64,000 nucleotides of DNA from Apophysomyces variabilis (lineage: Eukaryota; Mucoromycota; Mucoromycetes; Mucorales; Mucoraceae): assembly GCA_002749535.1 (NCBI GenBank), contig MZZL01000136.1, positions 327,733 through 391,732 on the forward strand. The letters are read 5' to 3'. Within the stretch, counting starts at the first letter, position 1. Each line of letters begins with the position of its first letter. Positions 12,452-22,075 of this stretch are shown here, in pieces. The notes under the pieces were generated by a model. The model searched no databases, was not told the origin of the DNA, and saw nothing but the letters and a program-made list of their open reading frames with translations. The position numbers and the translations under genes are program-made.

Positions 12452-12755
12452 TGTCAGAGCCAGAATCAGCGCATGAACGCAAAGACTCTTTTTGCTAAAG
12501 CCTTCCAAGAAGTTCTCGAAGTTGCGATTGGTTTCCAAGAAGTTCCTAGATACTTCTTGCATCTTTAGCCTCATAGAAAATTATAGAAATATCATACATA
12601 TAAATACTTTGGATAGTTTATGAAAAATAAACATCATCAAATTCCCTCACACACTTTTATCTTTTACTTCTGTTCCTTTATGATTTCTATATTCCAGCTT
12701 GATTAGCAACTCACATCCAAAACAATAACTGTAAATTGACTTTATGAAAATGACA
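12452..12755 (+). repeat. 3' LTR of gypsy C
   Basis: It begins TGTCAGAGCCAG and ends TTATGAAAATGACA. It is preceded by the polypurine tract GGGAGGGGGTA and is the partner of 5891-6193. Confidence 0.88.
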
Positions 12756-12759
12756 ATCG

Positions 12760-13119
12760 TGTCATTGCCGTATTCTGAGCTGGAAATCCAATGGCCAGAT
12801 AGGGTTGAGACAGGTGTAGAAGACAATGAAATAAAAGATAAACAGATATGATGATCCTTTATTTTTTTTGATCGTCTGCGTATTTATATCTTTTTGCTAC
12901 AATTGTAATTACATAATAATAGTGGTGATAACTATAAGAAAGGAAAACTATGATGATATGGTGAAACTGTAACCATGAAGAGGGGCTCAGCAATGTATGG
13001 CGACAGATCAGAAATGGACTTCTTGAAGATGCCTGTTTTTGGAATGATGGCCAAAGTAAAAAGGAAGTTACCCTTTATGGATCTTGGCTGTGATTGGTCA
13101 GAAGTTCTCGACTATAACA
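12760..13119 (-). repeat. Candidate solo LTR of another family
   Basis: A 360-bp unit bounded by TG..CA-type ends (TGTCATTGCC and CGACTATAACA) lies exactly between the gypsy C LTR and a gypsy B-type LTR. Read on the minus strand it contains TATAAATACGC in its middle, like an LTR promoter. Flanking ATCG and ATTG could be a mutated 4-bp duplication. There is no coding capacity. Confidence 0.45.
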
Positions 13120-13121
13120 AT

Positions 13122-13707
13122 TGTTGTATCAATCCTGATCTGAAATATACCAAGCAAGATCTACAAGGATGATAGACGAAAGATAATAATACAATAAAAT
13201 AAGAGAAGATAGATAATCTTTATTTGTTTTGCTTTCACTGATATTTATAATGTCTAATTCTAAGTCTATTGTTGTAAAGTTGACTTGAGGTGACTCATGG
13301 AAAGTGTTGCTTGTATTACGATCATTGCATTGACTCACGTTGAAGGAAGTCATACTACCAAGTAGCGTGGTTGCACAAAAGGATTCTAAAAGAGGTAAAA
13401 GGTATATGACACAATCATGTCATATCAATCCCGATCTGAAATATACCAAGCAAGATCTACAAGGATGATAGACGAAAGATAATAATACAATAAAATAAGA
13501 GAAGATAGATAATCTTTATTTGTTTTGCTTTCACTGATATTTATAATGTCTAATTCTAAGTCTATTGTTGTAAAGTTGACTTGAGGTGACTCATGGAAAG
13601 TGTTGCTTGTATTACGATCATTGCAATGACTCACGTTGAAGGAAGTCATACTACCAAGTAGCGTGGTTGCACAAAAGGATTCTAAAAGAGGTAAAAGGTA
13701 TATGACA
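13122..13707 (-). repeat. Two tandem gypsy A/B-type LTRs
   Basis: LTR1 (13122-13411) and LTR2 (13418-13707) are each about 290 bp, almost identical, and joined by CAATCA. CAATCA also separates LTR2 from the next LTR, giving a 296-bp period. LTR1 is flanked on both sides by CAAT. They resemble the gypsy A LTR more than the LTR pair of gypsy B, so they look like a solo LTR that was later duplicated in tandem. Confidence 0.8.
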
Positions 13708-13713
13708 CAATCA

Positions 13714-14003
13714 TGTCATATCAATCCCGATCTGAAATATACCAAGCAAGATCTACAAGGATGATAGATGAAAGATAACAATACAATAAAATAAGAGAAG
13801 ATAGATAATGTTTATTTCTTTTGGTTTCGCTGATATTTATAATGTCTGATTCTATAGTCTATTGTTGTAAGTTTGACTTCAGGTGAGTCATGGAGTGTTG
13901 CTTGTGTGACTATTGTCGCAATGACTCACGCTAAAAGAGGTCATGCTACCAAGTAGCATAGTTGTACAAAAGAAATTCCAAAAGAGGTAAAAGGTATACA
14001 ACA
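13714..14003 (-). repeat. 3' LTR of gypsy B
   Basis: It begins TGTCATATCAATCCCG in plus orientation and ends GGTATACAACA. It matches 18768-19057 better than the neighbouring LTR1 and LTR2. Confidence 0.85.
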
Positions 14004-14189
14004 ACATCCTCTCCCAAAAGTGTTAATCGACCTTGAGCAACCAAACAACAATGAGGCAAAAGAAAATAGAGAGAAAGAGAAAAAAAATAACAAAGGGATA
14101 AGATATCAATATAAATGGGAGCTAAGGGTACATCAAGTACAAGTAAATAAACTATGGTGACAAAGTATAGAGGGAAGGGGAGCCAAAGA

Positions 14190-17100
14190 TTAGATGTGAT
14201 AGTCAGAAGTAGCATTTGCACGAGCTATCTGAGGAAGGTACCAAGATTTGTCAGCTGTTTTATCCGTGGCAATAGCAGGGCGTAGACGATCTATATAAAC
14301 CCATGACGTGTATAGTTTGCCTTGGACTTCTTGCAGTTGGTAGGTGTCAGTCTCTAAGTTGCGGTTGAGAACGGTGTAGGGACCCATCCAGGAAAACTCC
14401 AGTCTTTTCTTGCTTTCATGTCATAGGAGCACCAGATCGCCAATGTTGAAAACCTGGGTATCCATTCGCATGGCTTCATCCCAATGCTTCTTGTCAGCTT
14501 CTGCATTTCGTTTGACATGTGTTTCCACGACTTTTCTTGCCTCCCTCAGTTTTCATAGATACATTAGTGCATCGTCTGCAAGTAACTCAGGGGCTAATTC
14601 CTGATCATTGACCTTGATAAGTAGATCAGATATATCTCCAGGAATTTTTGGATCACGACCATATGTGAGATAAAAAGGGCTATACCCTGTTGTTTGATGC
14701 TTGCAAATATGACAAGCCCAAAGTACAGTGTTTAGGTATTTGTCCCACTGGTGAACTTCGCCTTGTACATACTTCTTCAGCATTTTCTTGAGTGTTTGAT
14801 TTAACCTTTCGCATTTACCGTTGGTACGTGGGTGGAACGCGGATGTCAGAGTGTGATGTGTTCTCAGCAAGTGTACATAATGCGCCACGATCTTGGACAT
14901 AAAGTTTGCGCCTCTGTCTGTTAAGATCTCATCAGGGCACCCAAAACGCAGCATGATTTCTTCATAAATGAACTTGACGATTTCTTTGCCAGTTGCTTCG
15001 GTTACAGCATGGGCAATGGGCTAGTTTGTGGAGTAATCCACCGCTATGAGAATATACCAGTTGCCTTGATCAGTTTCAGGTAATTCTCCAATGAAGTCTA
15101 GATGCTACCGAGAGAATGCTGCCGGGATTTCCAAGAGATGCATTGGGGCCTTGTGGTTCTGTTTGTTGTCGTTTGCTGATAACTAGCATTGAGAGCAGGT
15201 CTTGAGCCACCTTTGAATGTCGCTTTGCATGTCAGGCCACCACCAATGGCTTTTCATCAGTTCCACCAACGTGCTGCCTCCAGAGTGGCCAAAACCTTTA
15301 TGGAAATCTTCCACCAGATCTGCTCACCTCGAAAACTATACATAACGGAGTTCTTTAGGACTGGTTAGCTTGGGACAATAAAACACCATTTTATCTTGCA
15401 CCACAAAGTGTTCCTTGTTTTTATCCAATTTGTCCTTGATAATGGCAGGCCAAGTATTAGGGTCTTGGACATAGAATCGTGGCCAGTCCTTAAGCGGGTC
15501 TGTCCTGTTATCATACACCAACGTTGTGTAGAGGTACTTTGGTTCGATACTTTCCAAAGCTGGTTCACTGTTAACACCATCCACCTGAGAGAGAGCATCA
15601 GGCACCGTGTTTTCTGCACCAGGTTTGTATTGAATATCCGGGTCAAAAGATTCCAGCTCGTTGATCCATCATACCAGATGGAGAGTTGGAGTTTTCTGAT
15701 CGCATAACCATTGTAGAGACATGTGATCCACATAAACAATGTAATTTTTATCCGAGGTGTCAATAAAACATCTCCAAGTGTGTAGAGCGTGTAACACTCC
15801 AAGTAGTTCCCGTTCTTGAGCTAGGTAAGCCCGTTCAGCTGCTGACAACTTTTTCAATTCATATGCCACAGGATGCCATTCACCATTATCATCTGGCTGT
15901 AAGAGGACTGCGCCAATACCATAGTCAGATGCATCTGTTTCAATTCGGAATGGCTTGGACATATCTGGAGCCTGTAGAACTGGTGCCTGGATAAGTTTAT
16001 CCTTGAGCAAATTGAAACTTCTTTGGCATTGTTCTGTCCATTCAATAGGCCGTTGTTTGGCTCCAGTACCCTTTGTAAGATCAGTAATTGGTGTTGTAAT
16101 GGACGCAAACCCTGGGATGAACCTTCTGTAATATTGTGCGAGACCTATGAATTGCCGTACTTCTTGTACATTGGTGGGCACTGGCCAGTCCTGGATACTC
16201 TTGACTTTTTGCTGTGAAGGCAAGATGCCTTTTCCGGATACATTGAAACCTAAAAAATCCAGTTCCGTTCTTGCAAAGGTACACTTCTTTTGATTCATGA
16301 TTAACTTCGCTTCTTGCAGTTTGTTTAGGACATGTCGTATGTGGGCCACATGATCTTCTGCTGTCTTGCTGAATATGAGGATGTCGTCCAAGTACACCAA
16401 GGCGAATTTGTCCAGGCAATCGTATAACACTGAGTTCATCAAGCGTTGGAAAGTCAGGGGCGCATTCATTAGATCAAACGGGAGTACAAGGAATTCGAAT
16501 TGTCTGTACCAAGTGTTGAATGCTGTCTTTGGAACGTCACTGGGTTTGATTCACACTTGATGATAACTTGACTTGAGATCTAGTGACGAAAAATAGCATG
16601 CGCCTTGCAGGCAGTCCAAGCATTCATTGATTCTTAGTAACGGATGGCATTGTCAGATGGTGACCTTGTTAAGTGCATAGTAATCTACGCATATACGCAT
16701 CTCTTCATTTTTCTTCTTGACGAATAATACAGGAGCACCCCAAGGTGACAAACTGGGCTGGATGTGACCTTTCTTTAACAAGTCAGCGAGTTGTCATTGT
16801 AATTCATCTAGTTCATGTGGGCTCATCTTGTACAGTGGCCAGTTAATTGGCATGGCTCCAGGTGTATCAATAACATGTTGTACATCCTGTTCTAGTGGTA
16901 GTCCTATGGTATCCTCGCAGAAGACATCAGGAAACTCAGCAATGAGCGGCTTGATCCAATTATCCCCCATACTGTCAACCCTTAGGTGTTCTTGTGCGTG
17001 CACCAGAAAACATTGAGCTCAATCCTTTCGCAATAATTTTCTACCTGCTTGGCGAATAGCAGAAGATGAGCAGTTTCTGATGAGCTGGCAGTGGATCCAG

Positions 17101-18514
17101 CTGGATGAATCACAAAGGTACAGGATCCCTTGTTGATTGTCCACGTGCGTTCAGCCCAGTTTGGAGTAGGAGATGCTTGTTGTAACCAAGTGTTACCCAA
17201 AATGATATCAAACTTCGAATCAAAAATGAAAGCTTCAATCATTGTTTGATAACCATCTAATGAGCCAGAGAGTACGGCCTTGCCAGTGATGCTTGAAAGT
17301 TGACTGTTGGCAGTCTCTACAGACTGTTGACTTGACAAGCTTGAGACTGAAGTTGCAAAAGGAGTGACTCATGGGCTGATATAGTTTGTACTTGCGCCAC
17401 TATCGATGAGAACCATGAAACTCTCATTCGCCACCTTGAATTTATAAAGAGGAAGGCTGTTAATTGCCGTTGCATTCATTGCTTGAAAGAAATAAGAATC
17501 AGGAGAGATAGTGCACACGTCTATAACCTTGTCAGCAGTATAGTCTGAGAAGAGTTCAGCCTTTATTTCAGCATCTTTGGTTTCATAATTCTCTACTAAG
17601 CTGTCATCATGCGCCACTATTGCATGCGCCTGGGCAGATGATGGGTGATGGACTTGTCATCGTTTTGTATCCATTTCGCGTATGGTACAAGCATGCTCAC
17701 GACAGTGCTTCAGTATATGACCTTGCTTCCCGCATCAATAACAGCTAATATTCGAGTGTGATGATCCTGAGTTACCCATGGGCGTTGGTCCCTGTCTTTG
17801 CCCTGAAAGGTTTAACTGCCGTATCATGGCTGCGACCAGAGCACTGAGATCCATTAGTGCAACGTCATTGTTTCAGGTGTCCGCGCATGTTCTTCCTGAT
17901 TCCATTGATCCATCGTACCCAATTCGGCGACCAGTTTCATATACCAAGGCAATGCGAACTGCATCATCGAAATTCAATGGGTCTCTTTCAGTGACATGGC
18001 TACAAACTGCAGATTGCAGGCCAGATACAAATCGATCCAATGCTTTGTCATCAGCAATAGTAGGCAACTCCAGGAGGATATCTTGAAAAGCATCCACATA
18101 GTCACTGACAGAACCAACTTGACATAATTCCCAAAGGCGGCGATGGGCAGTCTGTACTGAGTATGCTGGTTGGAATTGTCCTTTTAATTCTTGCTTGAAT
18201 TCAGTCCAGGTTTTTGATTCATGGTCATCCAATACCAACCAGTTCCACCATATGAGGGCATGGCCATGGAGGAAGGAGACTGCGATGGACACACTACGTT
18301 CTTCAGAAATGGCGTAGAATTTCACATAGCACTCCATAGCCATCAACCAGTTGTCGATTGTACTTGTGACATGATCACCATGATAATTCTCTAAAAGCAG
18401 GAGACAGACGCCAGTAACAGTCATTAGTGATTCTTCCATTGTTTGTTTTTGTGTTAAGTTTTGATTATTTGGGTCTTGTAATAGATAAATCAGATGAGAT
18501 GCTTGAGCAGTCAT
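14190..18514 (-). pseudogene. Gypsy B gag-pol polyprotein
   Basis: Reading leftwards from a probable ATG at 18514, gag shows the capsid region (GHALIWWNWL, FKQELKGQFQPAYSVQTAHR, YVDAFQDI) and a CCHC knuckle (CGKQGHILKHC, first Cys codon intact, one stop just before it). The protease carries VLIDSGASTNYISP (about 17370-17420). A frameshift falls near 17000-17020. RT follows with [13 protein letters not shown] and [13 protein letters not shown] (near 16400), then RNase H ([16 protein letters not shown], near 15930), the integrase core (LTDRGANFMSK and NGKCERLN, 14800-14930) and the C-terminal GPYTVL with YIDRLRPA (14290-14390). Several stops interrupt it, again mostly at expected Arg, Gln or Trp codons. 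The integrase is about as long as in gypsy E. Confidence 0.86.
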
Positions 18515-18767
18515 AAATTGCAATGCAAACTTATAGGCGAGTTTTTTCCAATGAAGTTCCTGAGCAGGAGATGACTTTATATGATATTCTTCAGGAATGC
18601 AGACCACTGAATGATAATTTTAATATGACTTGACAAGTTCAGATGGTAAAAGTTCTTGTACACGCTCTTCAATCTCAAAGTGGTTCTTGTTTTCTTCAAT
18701 ATAGATGATTATATTCTTGATGTTGTGTAAATTTATTTCTATGTAGAGGTTTTCATCAGCTACCAAA

Positions 18768-19057
18768 TGTCGTATCAATCCTGATCTGAAATATACCAAG
18801 CAAGATCTACAAGGATGATAGACGAAAGATAACAATACAATAAAATAAGAGAAGATAGATAATGTTTATTTCTTTTGATTTCACTGATATTTATAATGTC
18901 TGATTCTATAGTCTATTGTTGTAAGCTTGACTTTGGGTGAGTCATGGAGTGTTGCTTGTGTGACCATTGTTGCAATGACTCATGCTGAAAGAGGTCATGC
19001 TACCAAGTAGCATAGTTGTACAAAAGGAATTCCAAAAGAGGTAAAAGGTATATGACA
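18768..19057 (-). repeat. 5' LTR of gypsy B
   Basis: It begins TGTCGTATCAATCC and ends GGTATATGACA in plus orientation. The primer-binding site (plus-strand ATCAGCTACCAA) lies just left of it. Confidence 0.86.
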
Positions 19058-19071
19058 ATTGATATAACATA

Positions 19072-19438
19072 TGTCGTTTCCTTGGATCTGAGTTTTATTC
19101 TGAATCACTGTAACATAGTCGATCAGTCAAACTTGCAGTGGATCAGGGAAACGATAAGATAAATAAAAATAAGGGTCATGAAAGATGATTTTATTCTTTT
19201 GCAATTGCTTCTCTATTTATATTTTTGTTTTGTGCCTGAAGAATAACGGCAAAACAATTCTAGTTCTGAGACCACAGGAAAGAGTATCATTCAATACATT
19301 ATGTTTCTTGATTATTCAATCTCAAACATAATCGTTCTTCTGCTTCTTCTGTGTTGTTCTTTGATCCGATTTGTTCTTCAACTTCAGGTATGGCAAAATC
19401 AAAGTCTGAATCCCAGATATCAGGATCTTGCCATGACA
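19072..19438 (-). repeat. 3' LTR of gypsy D
   Basis: It begins TGTCGTTTCCTTGG and ends ATCTTGCCATGACA, matching 25828-26194 with the same length. The end of the gag-pol frame overlaps it. Confidence 0.88.
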
Positions 19439-20462
19439 ATACCCCCTCTTTAGAGTGTTGTTCATCCTCGAGCAATGCCAACATAGAAGGAGAGACTTCA
19501 GGGGAGGAAGAGTTGGCAAGAGCCATATCATGGCGCCCATTAGCATGAGCAGTTGCAGGGCGGTACCACGTAGATTAGAATGTTTCAGACTTGGCATATT
19601 TCAGACAGTCTGTGTGAACCCAGGAACTGTAAGGCTCGCCTTCCAGGGTGGTTAACTTGTAAATACTGGCAGGAGCATGTTTATCCACCACACGGTATGG
19701 GCCCATCCAATTGTACTCCAAACTATATGGGTTTTTGTGTCAAAGGAGTACATGATCACCCACAGCAAACTCCCTCAGAGTGATAGCAGCATCCCAGTGG
19801 GCTTTGTCTTGCTGGCTAACATTTGCCACATGGGTAGCAGCGGTGTCACAAGCAGCATGTAGTTGGCGCAAATCAGAAATTGAGGCCTTGGCATGGGATT
19901 CAAAGTCATGGGTTGTTGAAGCAGTGATGAATGGAGGCAATGGATCACTGGGCAGACATGGTTCGCGACCATAAGTAAGATAAAATGGGCTGAAATGGGT
20001 GGTACGATGGGTGCGTACATGGCAGGCCCAAAGGGCAGTATTTATAAACTTATCCCAATGGTGTATAGCACCATCGATATATTTACGAAGCATCTGCTTG
20101 AATACACCATTGAGGCGCTCACACTTGCCGTTTGTTCTCAGGTGATATGCAGATATGAAGAGATGATGTTGTTTCAGTTTCGCGAGATAATGCGCTAACA
20201 CCTTGGATATAAAATTAGCCCTATGATCTGTCAAAATTTCTGCTGGGCAACTGAAACGCATTACAATTTCCTCGTACAGAAAGGTGGCAATAGCTTTGCC
20301 AGATCTGAGGGAATATATGCCTACACACTCAAATTTAGTACTCAATTTAAACTCCATTCAAACTCCATTCAAACTGCGTTTTAATAAAAATTTTTTAACA
20401 GATAAACTAATTTTTTGTTTACTTTTTCTTTTTTCTTTTTTGCTTTTACTGATATTTTCAAT

Positions 20463-21570
20463 ATGTCTACAGTTATTTCTTTTACTTTTGATGAAATGTT
20501 TACTATTTTAAATACTCCTAAGTCTGCAATCAAGTAAGTAATTTTTAAATGAAAGAGTTTAATATAATTATTTAACTTTTTAAATTAGATGGTTGCAAGA
20601 ACAAAGAGTATTTTATAATTCTATGACTTGTCATAATGGAAAAGAAATGAAGTTAAACTGGAAAGAATCTCGTGGATACTTTTGGAAGTGTCCTTTACGC
20701 AATTGTTGCAATCATAGTGAAAAAACTTTGTATAAAGATTCTTTCTTTTATAATCGCAAAGCTCCAATGCATAAAATTCTTTATGTTTTATGGTGTTGGG
20801 CAACTAATTCAAATTTGCGTCATATGCAAAAAACAAGTGGCCTTGATGAAAAAACGGTTGTGACAATTATTAAAGATATTTATTTATTAATTGAAAATGA
20901 CTTAGAACAAAATGATATGATGATTGGTATTTAAAAATAATTATGTACTTTTCTTATTAATTATATATATTAGGAGGACCAAATATTATCATTGAAATTG
21001 ATGAGTCCAAGTTTGGTAAACGCAAATATCATCGTGGTCATCATGTTGAAGGCGTTTGGGTTGTTGGAGGAATTGAATGAACTCCAGAAAAAAAGGTGTT
21101 TTTAACGATTGTCCATAATTGTGAGGCCCAAACATTAGAATCAATTATACAACAACGTATAAAACCTGGTTCTATTATTTACACAGATGGTTGGGCTGGA
21201 TATAATAATGTAGCAGCTATTCCAAATATGAATTATATCCATGAAACTATAAATCACTCTCAAGAATTTGTTTGTGGAGATAATATTCATATAAATACAG
21301 TTGAAGGTAATCTTTATCTTAATTTTTTTTAGTATTAATATTTTTATAGGAATGTGGCATGGAATTAAGATGAATATTGTTCTAAGATATCAAACCAAAA
21401 CTTTGATACTATGGAGACTTGTTGAATATATTTGGTGAAAGAAAAATATGAATGATATTTTTAATGCATTAATTAATGCATTAAAATCAGTATCATTTCA
21501 TGCATCATCTGATGAGCATTATACTGAACAAGATAATGATATTTGGACTAATTTTGGTTATAATATATAA
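20463..21570 (+). pseudogene. Merlin (IS1016/ISXO2-like) DDE transposase, two TGA codons
   Basis: Four exons join in frame: 20463-20533, 20589-20926, 20974-21306 and 21350-21570, giving 320 aa with GT-AG introns of 43-55 nt. The N-terminal half has a cysteine cluster (CPLRNCCNH) of the zinc-binding type seen in this family, followed by a helix-turn-helix-like stretch. The catalytic domain is clear: IEIDESKFGKRKYHRGH with the first Asp, IIYTDGWAGYNN with the second Asp, and HINTVEGMWHGIK with the Glu spanning the last intron. Family length is about 280-330 aa, so it is full length. Two in-frame TGA codons (21078-21080 and about 21436) stand where Arg is expected, consistent with CGA to TGA. 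Otherwise it appears complete, so it died recently or by nonsense changes alone. Confidence 0.9.
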
Positions 21571-21706
21571 AAATTTAAATAATAATAATTAATTTTAAAT
21601 TTATTGTTTTATCATTATCTACTTCTAGTAAAAGTGATTTTATTTTAGTTTAAAATAAAAGTAAGTACTTTATAAAAAACTTAATAGCTTTTACTAAAAA
21701 ATATGG

Positions 21707-21880
21707 GCGAGTTCATCATATCCTATTAAGTTTACCATGCAGCTAGAGCCCCTGAAGCAAACATGGTTTTAGGATTTCTAGACAGGCATATGCCCCAGGC
21801 CTCCAAAGTGTCCTTAACAGGATCCGAACTTGTGCCCTCCCAGTGAGTGTCGTTTGCGCTAACCACACCACCACAAGGGC
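21707..21880 (-). mobile_element. tRNA-derived SINE-like segment
   Basis: Read on the minus strand it starts with GTGGTGTGGTTAGCGC, close to a Pol III A box, and about 26 nt further has AGTTCGGATCC, close to a B box. Some 110 nt of unrelated body follow. The spacing fits a tRNA head. Flanking direct repeats and a 3' tail were not resolved. It lies within the Merlin element, downstream of its transposase gene. Confidence 0.5.
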
Positions 21881-21957
21881 CCCCCTTGGGGGGTATGGGG
21901 CAGCAAGTAAAATTTAAGCCTAAGTAGATTTTTAATGGATGGGAAACTTTTTAATAA

Positions 21958-22075
21958 CTACTTAATTTAGTATTGTTGTTATAAAAATATCTTAATTTAG
22001 TATTGTTGTTACAAAAAATATCTTAATTTAGTATTGTTGTTATAAAAAATATCTTAAGTTAGTAATTAGGTTATA
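21958..22075. repeat. ~31-bp tandem repeat, about 3.5 copies
   Basis: Units read CTTAATTTAGTATTGTTGTT followed by AYAAAAAATAT. They lie in the right subterminal region of the Merlin element. Confidence 0.85.

Larger units (their letters stand above)
6251..12498 (+). pseudogene. Gypsy C gag-pol polyprotein (interrupted, many stops)
   Basis: The gag part (ATG 6251) shows the capsid-like stretch with WRDFKDLFCTKFKPSNASKL and a CCHC zinc knuckle CFNCSNTGHLAHNC near 7079. A frameshift lies between about 7130 and 7200. The protease active site appears as LLNTGAS near 7440, right before the foreign segment at 7456. RT carries [20 protein letters not shown] and [10 protein letters not shown] (near 8875). 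RNase H shows [18 protein letters not shown]. The integrase shows HCGFGHQG, then after the CACTA insertion WHLDFIGELP (near 11480) and a GPYKVL C-terminus. The insertion changes the reading frame exactly as its length plus a 3-bp duplication predicts. Stops such as TGA 8526 (SPWGAP Trp), TGA 8634, TAA 9114 and TGA 9456 fit TGG, CGA or CAA mutated by C-to-T or G-to-A. The frame continues through the polypurine tract (EGVLS) into the 3' LTR and ends at 12498. Confidence 0.85.
5891..12755 (+). mobile_element. Gypsy C: Ty3/gypsy retrotransposon with two internal insertions
   Basis: LTRs of 303 and 304 bp (5891-6193 and 12452-12755) flank a plus-strand gag-pol. The left LTR is followed by the primer-binding site TTGGTAGCTGAT, and the right LTR is preceded by a polypurine tract (GGGAGGGGGTA, 12440-12450). 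The gag-pol is interrupted by an unidentified segment (about 7456-7943) and by a CACTA-type element (10050-11376). It abuts the truncated gypsy A LTR, so it probably inserted there. No clean target duplication is visible (ATTA left, ATCG right, which could be one mutated site). Confidence 0.87.
13714..19057 (-). mobile_element. Gypsy B: Ty3/gypsy retrotransposon, minus strand
   Basis: Two 290-bp LTRs (13714-14003 and 18768-19057) enclose a complete but decayed gag-pol on the minus strand. The primer-binding site TTGGTAGCTGAT follows the right LTR in the direction of transcription, and a purine-rich tract (TTGGGAGAGGATG) precedes the left LTR. It is of the same family as gypsy A. No exact target duplication was found (ATCA left, ATTG right). 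Confidence 0.87.

Noticed and set aside
14410..18086. Several plus-strand ORFs of 60-112 aa within gypsy B
   Set aside because: They are antisense shadows of the minus-strand gag-pol.
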